The notes: a model not told the origin generated them from the letters alone. A stretch of 64,000 bases of DNA from CBDCWT01 sp965223305 (GCA_965223305.1 CBDCWT010000046.1:1-64000); one strand, 5' to 3'. Positions 9,470 to 20,298 are shown, numbered from the stretch's first letter. Numbers and translations: made by a program.

Positions 9470-10490
9470 TCATCTCTCTGTCCCAATTCTTCTGTCATTC
9501 ACAACCGCACTCACAGATCCTATTTACGACAGAAAGATTGGGACAGAAAAATCGGACCGACTGCAGAGAGGAGGCGCAACGTCGGACCAACGCACCGATT
9601 CGGGCTCTTCTCTGTTGACGCTGTTTCTTCCTGGGAACGGCGCTCCCCGCGCTGACGACGCCAGCGACAGCTGGCCGGAAGGTCCGGGGGACGACCATCC
9701 GGGACTTGAGCGCCGGGGATGGCTACAACGCCGAAGTCATGTTTCAGTTGAAGGCCAGAGGACTCGTCTTTCTGTCCCAATTGTTCTGTCATTCATAGCC
9801 GCACTCGCGGATCCTATTTAGGACAGAAAGATTGGGACAGAAAAATCGGACTGACCGCGGGGAGGAGGCGCAACGCCGGACCAGCGCACCGATTCGGGCT
9901 CTTCTCCGTTGACGCTGTTTCTTCCTAGGAACCGCGGTCGTCGCGCTGACGACGCCAGCGACACCCGACCGGAATGGCCCGGCGGAGGACCATCCGGGAC
10001 TTGAGCGCCGGTGATGGCTACCACGGCGAAGTCATGATTCAGTTGAAGATCAGAGGACTCGTCTTTCTGTCCCAATTTTTCTGTCATTCATAACCGCCCT
10101 CGTGGATCCTATTTAGGACAGAAAGATTGGGACAGCAAAATCGGACTGACCGCAGGGAGGGGGCGCAACATCGGACCAGCGAACCAACTCGGGCTCATCT
10201 CCGCTCACGCTGATTCCTTCCGGGAACAGCGCCCGTCGCGCTGACGACGCCAGCGACAGCTGGCCGGAATGGTCCGGGGGACGACCATCCGGGACTTGAG
10301 CGCCGGGGATGGCTAGAACGGCGAAGTCATGTTTCAGTTGAAGGTCAGAGGACTCATCTTTCTGTCCCAATTTTTCTGTCATTCATGACCGCACTTGCGG
10401 ATCCTTTTTACGACAGAAAGATTGGGACAGAAAAATCGGACTGACCACAGGGAGGAGGCGTAACATCGGACCAACGCATCGACTCGCCCT
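9470..10490. repeat. Tandem array of 294-295-bp repeats with embedded palindrome
   Basis: The marker TCTGTCCCAA recurs at 9477, 9771, 10066 and 10361, giving spacings of 294, 295 and 295. Each unit has the palindrome half TCTGTCCCAATTTTTCTGTC, a short spacer, the answering half GACAGAAAGATTGGGACAG, then about 200 bp (with GACGACGCCAGCGACA, GACTTGAGCGCCGG and GAAGTCATG) that is also repeated with point differences. Three full units and a fourth palindrome are present. Apparent 89-90-codon frames on the minus strand arise from the repeat and are not genes. A solo palindrome lies at 1248-1345. Confidence 0.9.
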
Positions 10491-11224
10491 CCCCTTTCGT
10501 TGCCGAACGGACTTCGACACTTGCTTCTGTGTCAACGACTTGGCTTACCGATTGGCCGGACACAAACGACTACAACGGGGTTTCAGACCCGAGGTGCAGT
10601 TTTCGCGATGTGTAAGATCTTGTTGAAACAGAACAGCGGCGGCAGCTGCCTCGGCCAATTGGCTTCGCATCGAGAGGTCGGTTGGACTTGTTGACCGCCA
10701 AAGTAGTTCCGCGCCATCAGATTGGTTACACTTTTAGCTCCAGTTTGAAAGTTCCTTCCACAGCATTTGGCCGCACGGGTCTGGAACCGTTGCACGAACG
10801 CGGGCGATCGGAAGTGAGTTTCGCCGCACGGGTCGGAATCACCTCGGCAGGATAGCTGCGAGTTCCGCGCTCCACGCATCCGACGTGGACACCCCTTCGA
10901 TCGAGGGGCAATTCAACCATCGGTCGCTGTCCCATTTACTGGTACAACTTAGAAGCAATGAGATTCGTGGACGTGGATTCGAGTTGGAACTGCGGGTGTT
11001 GGCGCACCGGATTCGCAACGCCCGTGTGTTGCTGTGTCGTGAACGGAAGGCAGTTGAGATTGTCGGTCTTAACGTTGGGCGACGTCAATGGAATTCACGA
11101 TGTATCATGGGGAATAGCGCGGCGATCGATCCTTTCAAAAAGTGTCGCAGTAATTTGATCATTCGGCTGTCGCTCTTGCCCGCTTTGGTAAGTCTTCACA
11201 ACTGCGGCGAAATGACCCAATCGA
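10491..11224. other. Intergenic region upstream of sigma factor
   Basis: About 730 bp. No frame gives a recognisable protein; a 115-codon frame from 10885 has no family features and atypical composition. Short internal similarity is visible (CGCACGGGTCTGGAACC at about 10771 and CGCACGGGTCGGAATCAC at about 10837). It should contain the promoter for the sigma factor at 11225. Confidence 0.45.
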
Positions 11225-11836
11225 ATGCATGACGATACGTCCAACACATGGCTTCAGGAGATGCAGGACGTTCCAGACGATACGTCTGGGTGGCGACACC
11301 TTGTTGAGTCGTACCGGCCTTTTGTGAGGGACCAATTGGTGCGGCACGGTGTTGAAGCAACATCGGCAGAAGATGTGTCGCAGCAGGTTCTGACGATCGT
11401 TTGGCGGAAGCTGCCGGAATTTGAACGACAGGGAACCGGGTCATTTCGGGCATGGTTGCGAAGTATCACGATCAACTGCTTCCGCGACTTTCTTAAATCT
11501 CGTCAGTATCGTTCACGCGCGGTGGGTGGCACGGATATGCTCGATTTGGCGGCGAAGATGGAAGATCCTCATGGCGAATTCACCCATATTTGGAATCGCG
11601 ATCATGCTCGACACGTGGTGGAGGAACTGCTAACGGCCGTGACTCCGGAGTTCACGGCCAAATCGATCGAGATCTTTCGCAGGTTAGCGATCGACCAAGA
11701 GTCCGTCGGAAAGGTAGCGGCGGATCTCGGCATGACCAAGAACGCGGTCGTCGTTGCACGCTCCCGCGTCTTCCGACGCCTCAAATCGGTCGCTGAAACC
11801 CACTTCTTCGACGAAAAACAACTCTTCGATTCTTAA
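11225..11836 (+). CDS. ECF-type RNA polymerase sigma factor
   Basis: 203 aa. Region 2 shows the SAEDVSQQVLTIVWRKLPEF and SFRAWLRSITINCFRDFLK segments typical of planctomycete ECF factors. Region 4 has a helix-turn-helix (VGKVAADLGMTKNAVVVARS). The central linker HIWNRDHARHVVEELL is also typical. No strong ribosome-binding site precedes the ATG. The gene lies 178 bp upstream of the kinase at 12015, on the same strand, repeating the sigma-kinase arrangement. The zinc motif at the kinase N-terminus is the probable sigma-binding element (inference). Confidence 0.93.
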   Translation: MHDDTSNTWLQEMQDVPDDTSGWRHLVESYRPFVRDQLVRHGVEATSAEDVSQQVLTIVWRKLPEFERQGTGSFRAWLRSITINCFRDFLKSRQYRSRAVGGTDMLDLAAKMEDPHGEFTHIWNRDHARHVVEELLTAVTPEFTAKSIEIFRRLAIDQESVGKVAADLGMTKNAVVVARSRVFRRLKSVAETHFFDEKQLFDS

Positions 11837-12014
11837 CGAACGCTCGTTTCTTAAATCAATCGCGGCTCTGTTGTTACGACGACTGCGGGCAGGCTGCTGC
11901 CTCTTTTTTCCAAGAATTCTGGCAGCGCCTCGTAATTCATTTCCACATCGCTTCCATTAGCTCTTAGAGACGTTGCAATCTCATCTCCCACCCTCCAGCC
12001 GATAGATAGCCCCA

Positions 12015-15000
12015 ATGACTCATCCGTCCCCAGACGAGCTAAAACGCTTTGCCACCGGAGATCTCTCTCAGGATCGATTCGAGGAGATTGCGCGGCATAT
12101 CGAATGCTGCGATGAATGTGCGACAGTTTTGGAAAGCACCGGCGCCTTTCCGAACCTGATTCGAGATGAGCCATCCTCCGCAGTGCAGACGCCGTCCCAG
12201 CCAATCATGGGCTCGACCGTGGGCCCCTATAAACTCCTACAGAAGCTGGGCGAAGGGGGCATGGGCGTTGTCTATATGGCTGAGCAGGAGAAGCCGGTTC
12301 GACGGATGGTCGCACTGAAGATCATCAAGCCCGGCATGGACAGCAGTCAGGTCATCGCTCGCTTCGAATCTGAACGTCAGGCGTTGGCGATGATGGACCA
12401 TCACCACATCGCCAAAGTGCTCGACGCGGGCACCACTGATGCAGGACGGCCTTACTTCGCCATGGAGTTAGTCAGAGGCGTGCCGATTACTGACTACTGC
12501 GACCGCAACAAACTGAGGCCGCAAGAACGATTGGAAATGTTCGTGGCCATCTGTCACGCGATCCAGCACGCCCATCAAAAGGGCATTATTCACCGCGACA
12601 TCAAACCGTCAAATGTGTTGGTAACCCTGTACGACGGGAAACCGGTTCCTAAAGTTATCGACTTCGGCATCGCCAAGGCGACGCATCAGAAGTTAACGGA
12701 TCGCACGATGTTCACAGGCATCGGTCAGATTGTTGGCACGCTGGAGTACATGTCTCCCGAGCAAGCCGAGATGAACCAACTGGACATCGACACCCGCAGT
12801 GACGTTTATTCCCTGGGTGTGATGCTGTACGAGTTGCTGACGGGTTCAACGCCGATCACGAAAAAGCAACTGAGGAAAGTCGGTCTCGAAGAGATGCTGC
12901 GTACCATCCGCGAGACCGAGCCGCCCAAACCGAGCACGCGCTTGAGCGACTCTGCCGATGTGCTGCCGTCGATATCTTCCGTTCGGAAAACCGAGCCGGC
13001 CAAGCTCTCGAAATTCGTTCGCGGGGATCTTGACTGGATCGTCATGAAAGCATTGGAGAAAGATCGCACACGAAGGTACGAAACGGCGAATGGACTGGCC
13101 GCTGACGTTCAGCGATTCCTTTCCGACGAGGCGGTCGAGGCGTGTCCGCCATCCGCTGGCTATCGGTTCCGAAAGTTTGCTCGGCGCAACAAAACGGCCT
13201 TGGCGACAGGTGCCACAATTGCTGCAATCTTGCTCGCCGCAACGTTTGTCAGCAGTGGACTCGCCGTGTGGGCGATGCGCGCAGCACGTCTTGCGTCCGC
13301 CAATGAAGCAAGAGCCCAAGCGGCGGCGGCTGCTGAACAGCGGCAGCGCAGTCTGGCGCAATCAAACGCCGAAAGAGCAGCTCGCGAGGCAACTAAAAGT
13401 AAGGCAGTCGCATCGTTCTTGAAAGAGATGCTCAATGGTGTTGGCCCATCGGTCGCATTGGGACGTGATACTGCCATGCTTAAGGAGATACTCGAAAAGA
13501 CTTTGAATAGATTGGAGACCGACTTGGCCGAACAGCCTGAAGTGCAGGCCGAACTTCGGTCTACGATCGGTCATGTGTTCAGTCAACTGGGTCAACACGA
13601 GGACGCAGAGGAACAGCATCGAGAAGCTCTCCGACTGTATCGCGGAATTCACGGACGAGCTCATGTTCAGATAGCCGCGGAACTTCATCATGTCGGCAAC
13701 GCACTGGCGAAGCAAATACGGTACTCCCAGGGCATGGATCAGCTTCAAGCAGGATTGGAGATGAGGCGTTCCTTGCTAGGCGATAACCATGTCGACGTAG
13801 CCCGATCTCTTTACAGTATCGCGGAATTGAAGAGTGAATCGTGGCAGAATCGCAACAAAACCTATCCACGTCTCGATTCGTATGAAGGAACCGTTGCGTC
13901 CTATTACGATGCTCTCGCGAATTACCAAGCGAGTGAAAGCGATCACGATCTTGAAGCTGCCGAATTGATGTTAAAGCTTGCTCATTTCATTGGAATCTCA
14001 ACTAACAGACTGGCTCCGGGCGCCGAAGAGGAAAGACGTAACGCTGAGATCAGCGCTCTGATGGGTCAGACGTTAGATCTACTGAGGAAACGCACTGGTA
14101 CTGCGTACCGAATCATCGAAGCACGCGCCATGGCTTTGCGCGCAGGAGTTTATGCATCTCAACAGCTCCCCGAGCAGGCGCTGGACACAGTCAAGCAGGC
14201 AGTTCAGCTCCTCGAATCCATACCGGAGGGAAGGGTTGAACTTGTGGAAATACTTAATTCACTCGCTTACCGCCATCGGCGATTGGCGGATTTCACGGGA
14301 GCGAAACGAGTCCACAGGCGGAGATTGTCGGAAGCGTTGAACCTCTACGGACCGGACTCGCCAAGGGTTGAAGGAATTCGTCGTCAGTTCGCTCATTTCT
14401 TATACGAGGATGGAAATGAGAGCGGAGACTACGAAGAAGCTATCGAGATGATGCGTCGGCTAGCTGACTCGCGCCATGTATCGGAGGATGTCCGGTCTTC
14501 TTGTATGTGGGCATTGGCCATGTACCTCACCTTTGATGGAACCGACCCTAGAAATGCCAAAGAAGCAGCTTCTCTCGTCGAGCAAGCATGGCAGATTCAA
14601 CAGAGAGTAAGGGGAAAGGAGAATGTATTGTGGATGGGAGAATCCCTGTGTAACCAACTGTGTATGGCGGGCGAGATTCAGAAGGCGGTTGCTGTTCAAA
14701 ACGAAATCCGATTATGTGAAAGTGAACTCTGGCATCTGGCGTCCATTCTTAACACCATGGCCGGGGATCACGGACGGAACCAACGGCTTTTCGAAGACGC
14801 TTTAGCCGCAATTAGCCGGAAGGATGATGGAGCCAGCAGAAACTATGCGGCAGCAACCGCGATCTTACTGGATGCAAACGCGTCATTGAAATATCAGCAA
14901 CACGCGATCGTTCTAGCTGAAAGAGCATTCGAAACCGCAACTGAACGATTTCGGCCCAAAGCCGCGGTAACACTCGCGCTGGCGAGATATCGACAGGGGA

Positions 15001-15980
15001 GACACGCCGAGGCGGACCGGCTCTCGTCTGAAGCGATTGCGGCGGATTTGGAGGAAAGATGTCGGCCGCTCGCGACCGTGATTTCGGCAATGTCCCGTCT
15101 GCAGCAACAAGGCAGACTGTCCGAAGCCCACGAGCGAATAGACGAATTGGGGCTGTTTTCCATCCTGCCGACGGAACTGCCCCAATGTTTTCACTATTCC
15201 GAAAATCATACTTCCTACGACCAGCATCATTACCCGCTCGCGGCGCTGCATCTCCAGACCGAGCTGAGGGCCTTGGATTCCACACTCGAAGTCAAGTCGT
15301 TGTCACTCGACGACCGCATTAGCCTCGGCCTGGCACGTCAGGCGCGCCACGTGGCGAGACACCCCGGCGATGTCTGGTCGGCGCGTCATTTGGCCTATTT
15401 CTACGCATGGTTTGGCAGAGACGACGAACACCTGGCCCTTTGCCGACAAATTGTGGACAAAGCTCTAAAGAGCGACGATATTCGCGAAAAATTCCACGCG
15501 GCAGTTCAAACGCTTTGCCGCCCTGTCGACGAAGTTGTGCTAGTAGAACGAGCTAAAGAACTGGCCGGCCAAACGGTCGCCTCAGTGAATGCTGAGAACC
15601 TCACGATTAATAACGCGCAACACCTGGTTGACTATCAGTTGGCCTACGCACTCGCCGAAATTCGTCTTGGCAACATTGAACAGGCTCGAGCGTGGCTAGG
15701 AAAGGCCGAGCCAATCGTTGGGCTTCACAACCGTGGTAAATGGTTTGCACTCTGTGCAATATGTCACAGCCGGCTTGGCGACGTCGAGCAAGCTAGGGAC
15801 GCACTTGCGAATGCGAGGACCATGATATTCCTTCCCACAGATCGACAAGATTTGACTCTGCAGCTATTTAAGTTCAAATCGAAGTGGAATCAGTCGACGG
15901 ACCATGATGAATCAATGAAGCAATATTTGGAATGGCTGTTACTGGACGAGGCACAATCGATTCTCCCACAACCGTCTTAA
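12015..15980 (+). CDS. Membrane Ser/Thr kinase with zinc motif and TPR-rich C-terminus
   Basis: 1321 aa. N-terminal anti-sigma-like zinc motif H28-x3-C32-x2-C35. The kinase domain (about 72-380) has GEGGMGVVY, VALKIIKPGMD, HRDIKPSNVLV, IDFGIAK and GTLEYMSPEQAE and belongs to the planctomycete subgroup with the GMDSSQVIARFESERQALA segment. One membrane helix lies at about 395-421. The remaining 900 residues are helical, with TPR-like repeats that usually mediate protein contacts. It is a signalling receptor downstream of the sigma factor at 11225. All catalytic residues are present. The C-terminal repeats diverge from textbook TPRs after about residue 700, so the exact repeat number is unclear. 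Confidence 0.92.
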   Translation: MTHPSPDELKRFATGDLSQDRFEEIARHIECCDECATVLESTGAFPNLIRDEPSSAVQTPSQPIMGSTVGPYKLLQKLGEGGMGVVYMAEQEKPVRRMVALKIIKPGMDSSQVIARFESERQALAMMDHHHIAKVLDAGTTDAGRPYFAMELVRGVPITDYCDRNKLRPQERLEMFVAICHAIQHAHQKGIIHRDIKPSNVLVTLYDGKPVPKVIDFGIAKATHQKLTDRTMFTGIGQIVGTLEYMSPEQAEMNQLDIDTRSDVYSLGVMLYELLTGSTPITKKQLRKVGLEEMLRTIRETEPPKPSTRLSDSADVLPSISSVRKTEPAKLSKFVRGDLDWIVMKALEKDRTRRYETANGLAADVQRFLSDEAVEACPPSAGYRFRKFARRNKTALATGATIAAILLAATFVSSGLAVWAMRAARLASANEARAQAAAAAEQRQRSLAQSNAERAAREATKSKAVASFLKEMLNGVGPSVALGRDTAMLKEILEKTLNRLETDLAEQPEVQAELRSTIGHVFSQLGQHEDAEEQHREALRLYRGIHGRAHVQIAAELHHVGNALAKQIRYSQGMDQLQAGLEMRRSLLGDNHVDVARSLYSIAELKSESWQNRNKTYPRLDSYEGTVASYYDALANYQASESDHDLEAAELMLKLAHFIGISTNRLAPGAEEERRNAEISALMGQTLDLLRKRTGTAYRIIEARAMALRAGVYASQQLPEQALDTVKQAVQLLESIPEGRVELVEILNSLAYRHRRLADFTGAKRVHRRRLSEALNLYGPDSPRVEGIRRQFAHFLYEDGNESGDYEEAIEMMRRLADSRHVSEDVRSSCMWALAMYLTFDGTDPRNAKEAASLVEQAWQIQQRVRGKENVLWMGESLCNQLCMAGEIQKAVAVQNEIRLCESELWHLASILNTMAGDHGRNQRLFEDALAAISRKDDGASRNYAAATAILLDANASLKYQQHAIVLAERAFETATERFRPKAAVTLALARYRQGRHAEADRLSSEAIAADLEERCRPLATVISAMSRLQQQGRLSEAHERIDELGLFSILPTELPQCFHYSENHTSYDQHHYPLAALHLQTELRALDSTLEVKSLSLDDRISLGLARQARHVARHPGDVWSARHLAYFYAWFGRDDEHLALCRQIVDKALKSDDIREKFHAAVQTLCRPVDEVVLVERAKELAGQTVASVNAENLTINNAQHLVDYQLAYALAEIRLGNIEQARAWLGKAEPIVGLHNRGKWFALCAICHSRLGDVEQARDALANARTMIFLPTDRQDLTLQLFKFKSKWNQSTDHDESMKQYLEWLLLDEAQSILPQPS

Positions 15981-16436
15981 GTCAACAATATGCACACACT
16001 GGTCGGAGAGACCAAGTGAACGACGTCTGTTGTCGGCATGGCTGTCCGTTTCCTTCGCGTGCCCAATCCTCGGAGGCCAGCCGACAATTTCGCCCGAGCT
16101 AACCAGTCTAGGAAGTCCCGGCTGCCGCATGGGTATTCGGGCGGTGACACACAGCTAGGAAGCATCGCCGCGGCGAGACCCTCGATTCAGGTCAGGCAGA
16201 TCTGACACCAGCTTCGGGAGCCGCGATTGTTGCCGCACGAACCCGCGCCGCTCAAGCACGCTCGTGCGAGTTGGCAAATCGCCCTTCGTGCAGCCGGTGG
16301 AATCGACACGTGCGTCGAAACTCTGCATCTGTGCCGAGCGGCTGTGTCAAAGTGAGGGCAATCCACGAGTCACCCTGCCAGCTGGGTGGTCGCGACAATG
16401 GTCCGCGCCGCTTGATGCCAAAGCTGAGGTGGTCAC
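15981..16436. other. Convergent intergenic region carrying a dispersed repeat
   Basis: 456 bp between two convergent kinase genes. Positions 16274-16420 (from GCAAATCGCCCTTCG to GCTTGATGCCA) are similar along their length to 53549-53696, forming a dispersed non-coding repeat about 147 bp long. The remainder holds no recognisable feature. Confidence 0.7.
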
Positions 16437-19199
16437 CTACCTCAATCCGAGCTCGATGAATCGGCGTCGGCCGACAAATCCGACGCGTCCAAGGCGATTT
16501 CGGCAGTTTCGTATTTTGCCTCGCGGGGAGCTGGGCAGCCACTCAATCTCGTGCCGTCTAACTCTCATGAATGTGGCTGCGCTGCTCGTGTTCGTGGGGC
16601 GCAATCGGCGGCAGTGAGGGCCCGAGCATTTCAAGCTATCCTTGCGGGATTCCCGGCGTCGCCGCACCAGTTGGTCGGCTCGGGACGCTGTCGGCGCCTG
16701 AGGCGAGACCTTCGTGGGTTTCCAGGATGGCCATAGAGGATCAGCTTCAAGTTGACGCGCGAATGCCCAACTCCAGTACCATTCGAAGTGTGGTGGAATG
16801 CCGCACTCTTTAGCAGCTCGAAAGTGCCTGAGGGCTTTAGATCGGTTTCCATCGCTAAGGTGTCGCAGACCGATTTGAAAATGAGCGTCCAGCTTCGCAC
16901 CAGGCAGAGTGCCCGCCATCGAAAGGAATTCTTCGTCACGAACCGTACCAGCACAATACGCGAGTAGTCTTTCGGAATGCTCAACGAGTTCGGGCGTCTG
17001 TGCTTGCAGTGGCTGCATCAAAGGAATCAGTCTAGCCATCAATTCGTCCGCCTCGTCATTTCTTCCGAGCACTCTCAGCACCCCGACATAGTGAAGTGTC
17101 GGATAGTAGGGAAGTATCTCCTTAGTCTTTGCTCGCGCCAAAATTTCCTGTAGTGACTGGCGCGCCGCATCAAGGCCTTCGACTTCAGCCAGCAAGTAAA
17201 GCCGTGATACTTCTAGCGAGTCACCGATGGCCTTCTCTCCGGACTTGTCGGCCAAGAGTAGGCCTTCCTTGTACCGTTTCTGGCGGTAAAGGAAGTAAAT
17301 GCAAAGTTTCGTGGCGAGTGTTGGTCCTTGATCGACCTCCTGACGGAAGACATCAAACGCGGCCACGTCGTCAACGTAGTCAAGATAGAAACCACGGTGC
17401 AACCGCTCCCAAGCGTTGGCTCGACCGGCGACTGTGCTGAGCACGGCCGCTGACTCTGCCGCTTGGGCAAGGTGCCTGCCGGCGGAGTCCTGCTGTCCCG
17501 TAATACGGTAGGCGGCGGCGGCGGAAATGTGTGCGGACAGCTTCACTGCGCAAGCTCTCGGATGGTTGCTAAGCATGTCTTGGGCAAACGTTGCATGTTT
17601 CACCGCCTCTTCCGCGATCTTCGGGTCGCCGATCCCCCAACCGTGCATCGCTTGCAGCTGCGCGCTGATCAAATACCCAAGAGCCGACTTTCGGTGTTTA
17701 ACAGACCTATTCAGTAGCTGCAGGCCTCGCTCTGGATCTCGAATCGCCAGGGCTTGTCCAGCGAAAATGAAGTCTTCGGGTGTAATGAATTCAAGCTGAT
17801 CAATGCGATGAAGGCCTTCTTGATATGCACCATACGCGCCCTCAAACATCAGGTTCGCATGTGTCAGCATTGCATTTGCCGCAACGCTGTCGGGTACTTC
17901 CTCTGTCGCCATCCGTAACAGACGAAGTGCCTCGTCGCGATCATGACGATAGAGCGCCACCTGTCCTCGCAGCATAAGGACCCAACCGCGAGACTCTCCC
18001 ATCTCCTCGGCTTCCGCAACCGCCGCTTCTGCCATCTCGAAGTTACCGCTCATGGATTCAACCACGGCAGTTTCGCGTAGGCTTCGAAGGCGCTCTAGGC
18101 GTTGCTCGCTTGACAACCCGTGGATGCGAAAGGCAAGAAGGCTCGCGACCATCGTGACGGCTAAGATACCGCCAGCTAGCGCGGCAGTCGCCGGTCGCCG
18201 ACGAGCCCATTTGACAGCCCGACCGATGGCGCTCACTCGCCTCGCGCCGATCGCGTCACCAGCAAGATAGCGCCGCAGATCATTGGCCAGCTTCCCAGCA
18301 GTCTGATAGCGTCGATCCGGATCCTTCTCGATCGCCTTCAGGCAGATCGTCTCCAAATCGAGCGGCAGACGCCGCATTATCTGGCGCGGCCGTCTTGGTT
18401 CTTTGTTAATGATTTGCGAAATAATCTGGTCGCGACTCTCCCCAGAAAATGGCGGCTCGCACGTGAGCAACTCGTAGAGTGTCGCGCCCAAAGAGTATAC
18501 ATCGGTCCGATGATCGATCACTATTCGACCAGCGGCTATTTGCTCGGGGCTCATGTAGCGTGGCGTCCCGAGCATTTCGCCGGACATCGTCATGCCTGGC
18601 TGTTCCAGCATCCGAGCCAAGCCGAAATCCATCAATCGGACGCGACCGTCATCACCTAACATGAGGTTTGAGGGTTTAACGTCACGGTGCACGATTCCTT
18701 GTTCATGCGCATAGTCAAGGGCATCAGCTGCGTTCGCGATCCAACGGGCAACAGTGTCGATGCGTGCTCGTGACGACAAAAAGCCGCTGCTGTTGGAGTC
18801 TGAAGACCGGGCCGACGACTGCGTCGACGCTTCGTCAATTCCCGCCCGTTGCATTGCGATAGTAGGGGCGACAACCTGATTGGCGGAGAGTAGTTGGTCA
18901 AGCGACTGTCCCGCAACTAATTCCATGGCGTAGTAGCAAACGCCGTTCTCCTCTCCTTCGGCATAGACCGCGACGATGTGGCTGTGATGTAACTTAGCCG
19001 CCGCTTGTGCCTCACGGTGAAACCGCTCGCGGGCGGTCTGAGTCATTCCGAGTCCCGTCGGTAGAACTTTTAGCGCCACCGCACGATTGAGCGACAGTTG
19101 CCGCGCCTCGTAGACGATGCCCATGCCGCCGCGGTCGATTTCCCTCACGATCTCAAAGTCGCCCAGACGCTGGCCGATTGAGTCTTGGGCGCTGCTCAT
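16437..19199 (-). CDS. Membrane Ser/Thr kinase with TPR-like C-terminus
   Basis: 920 aa from the ATG at 19199; a longer frame upstream would add 46 residues without homology, and the kinase fold begins at residue 12 of the chosen form (LGDFEIVREIDRGGMGIVYE). VALKVL lysine, HRDVKPSN (near 170), MDFGLAR and GTPRYMSPEQIA are all present. An insert rich in serine lies between the hinge and the catalytic loop. One membrane helix follows near residue 335 (GGILAVTMVASLLAF), then helical repeats of TPR type that would face outside. No zinc motif and no adjacent sigma factor, so it is an orphan kinase. It converges on the kinase at 12015. Confidence 0.9.
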   Translation of the reverse strand: MSSAQDSIGQRLGDFEIVREIDRGGMGIVYEARQLSLNRAVALKVLPTGLGMTQTARERFHREAQAAAKLHHSHIVAVYAEGEENGVCYYAMELVAGQSLDQLLSANQVVAPTIAMQRAGIDEASTQSSARSSDSNSSGFLSSRARIDTVARWIANAADALDYAHEQGIVHRDVKPSNLMLGDDGRVRLMDFGLARMLEQPGMTMSGEMLGTPRYMSPEQIAAGRIVIDHRTDVYSLGATLYELLTCEPPFSGESRDQIISQIINKEPRRPRQIMRRLPLDLETICLKAIEKDPDRRYQTAGKLANDLRRYLAGDAIGARRVSAIGRAVKWARRRPATAALAGGILAVTMVASLLAFRIHGLSSEQRLERLRSLRETAVVESMSGNFEMAEAAVAEAEEMGESRGWVLMLRGQVALYRHDRDEALRLLRMATEEVPDSVAANAMLTHANLMFEGAYGAYQEGLHRIDQLEFITPEDFIFAGQALAIRDPERGLQLLNRSVKHRKSALGYLISAQLQAMHGWGIGDPKIAEEAVKHATFAQDMLSNHPRACAVKLSAHISAAAAYRITGQQDSAGRHLAQAAESAAVLSTVAGRANAWERLHRGFYLDYVDDVAAFDVFRQEVDQGPTLATKLCIYFLYRQKRYKEGLLLADKSGEKAIGDSLEVSRLYLLAEVEGLDAARQSLQEILARAKTKEILPYYPTLHYVGVLRVLGRNDEADELMARLIPLMQPLQAQTPELVEHSERLLAYCAGTVRDEEFLSMAGTLPGAKLDAHFQIGLRHLSDGNRSKALRHFRAAKECGIPPHFEWYWSWAFARQLEADPLWPSWKPTKVSPQAPTASRADQLVRRRRESRKDSLKCSGPHCRRLRPTNTSSAATFMRVRRHEIEWLPSSPRGKIRNCRNRLGRVGFVGRRRFIELGLR

Positions 19200-19904
19200 T
19201 GCTGCTTTGGATCGTGGGTGGGTGTGATCATCGACTGAGAACGTACATCTTAGTCCGAAAGCAGTTGGCCCGTCGACTGCACCGGAGGCTCGTGAGATAC
19301 GCAGCTGATTCTCTGCGACCGATAGTATCGGCGGCATGAGCCACTCTGGCCAGTCGGGATCCTGTTCGAGCCGCTGGGTGGAACGCCATGCCCGCTAGAC
19401 GGAGAACGTACCTCGCGAGGCAGCAACGGTGCCCCAGACTTCACAAGTCGCGTCGGCCAAATGGCCGATGCACACAGCGAATTTGGCTTGCTGTGAACCA
19501 ACTCATGTCCTGGAGCCCGCGGATCGGCCAGTTTGGGCGCACGAAACTGCGCAGTTCGACCACGAGAGCGCGAGTTACCGAAATCCCGTTCGCGCAACGG
19601 GTAGAATCGTCCTGCGTGACTTCAGGGGAAGGTGAGAGTAGCCAGTGTCCTCGATGTGATGAGAATGAAAGCTGTGCGATGTACTGCCAATTCGAACCCC
19701 GAGTCAGCGGTAACGGTGGAATGGCTCTCCCTCTATTCTTGACCGGATGAAGGTCCTCGAAGGAATCGCAAGCATCGCCGACCATGATTCCAAGCTCGGC
19801 TCAATCCCCCGTACTAAAACTCGAACCAAACCCTTGCGAAAGCATGCAAATCTTGTAAAGTACGGACGTCGTAAGGCCTTGTCTTGCAGGGATTTCGGGT
19901 TTGG
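19200..19904. other. Intergenic region, no gene seen
   Basis: About 700 bp. Short frames on both strands give no recognisable product. ACAAGTCGCGTCGG at about 19444 and GCCGATGCA near it also occur in the dispersed repeats at 54765 and 56284, so a degraded copy may lie here. Confidence 0.4.
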
Positions 19905-19954
19905 GTCGGCACCTACGGAACCGAAGGTTACAGGTTCGAATCCTGTGGGGTGTA
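19905..19954 (+). pseudogene. 3' half of a tRNA gene (Arg-ACG-like), possible attachment site
   Basis: The strand reads an anticodon-loop-like CTACGGA (anticodon ACG), a degenerate anticodon stem, AGGTT as variable loop, a perfect T arm (ACAGGTTCGAATCCTGT, 19930-19946) and a GGGGTGTA acceptor end. No matching 5' acceptor strand (ACACCCC) lies in the expected place upstream, so only the 3' half exists. Integrases commonly use tRNA 3' halves as attachment sites, and a broken integrase follows on the same strand 375 bp away. I take it as a left-over att core. Confidence 0.6.
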
Positions 19955-20071
19955 CTCGAGTTACGGCGACCGCCGTACTAAACTCGCGGTAGAATCAACG
20001 TTCGCGGCCGGGGACCAGCCGTCCGCGAGCTTCTCTTTCGCCGACCCTGCGGGTCAGCCTGGGTTCTTCAC

Positions 20072-20298
20072 AGGAATGTCGCTAGTTTAAGCCCAAACAC
20101 TTTGACGACACTGCCTTAACGATGCTGGCATGCAGTGCAGTCTTTCGCGCTATCACGTCCCAAGCCGGCCGCTAGTAACGATAGGCAGCCAGCTGGATAA
20201 GATGCGGCGGCTTGGCTTGCCTGACAGCACTGCCGCGATAGCCTGACTAAACGCATTCATCAATTGGGTTACACCTTAAGCTAGAAGTGCCAATCGTT
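20072..20298. repeat. 225-bp MITE-like repeat, copy 1
   Basis: Nearly identical to 28297-28524. The unit starts GAATGTCGCTAGTTTAAG and ends CTTAAGCTAGAAGTGCCA. Read from both ends, the borders form an imperfect terminal inverted repeat sharing CTAGYTTAAG and, in copy 2, ACGAATG. No coding capacity. It lies between the tRNA fragment and the integrase remnant, directly repeated relative to copy 2, so the two copies bracket an 8.2-kb segment. Confidence 0.85.

Noticed and set aside
9495..10382. Series of 89-90-codon minus-strand frames with similar sequences
   Set aside because: They follow the 294-295-bp DNA repeat exactly and differ by repeat-wide point changes, not by synonymous substitution; they are shadows of the repeat.
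9470..10490. CRISPR array
   Set aside because: Repeat units are about 295 bp and conserved throughout; there are no unique spacers of 30-40 bp and no cas genes.
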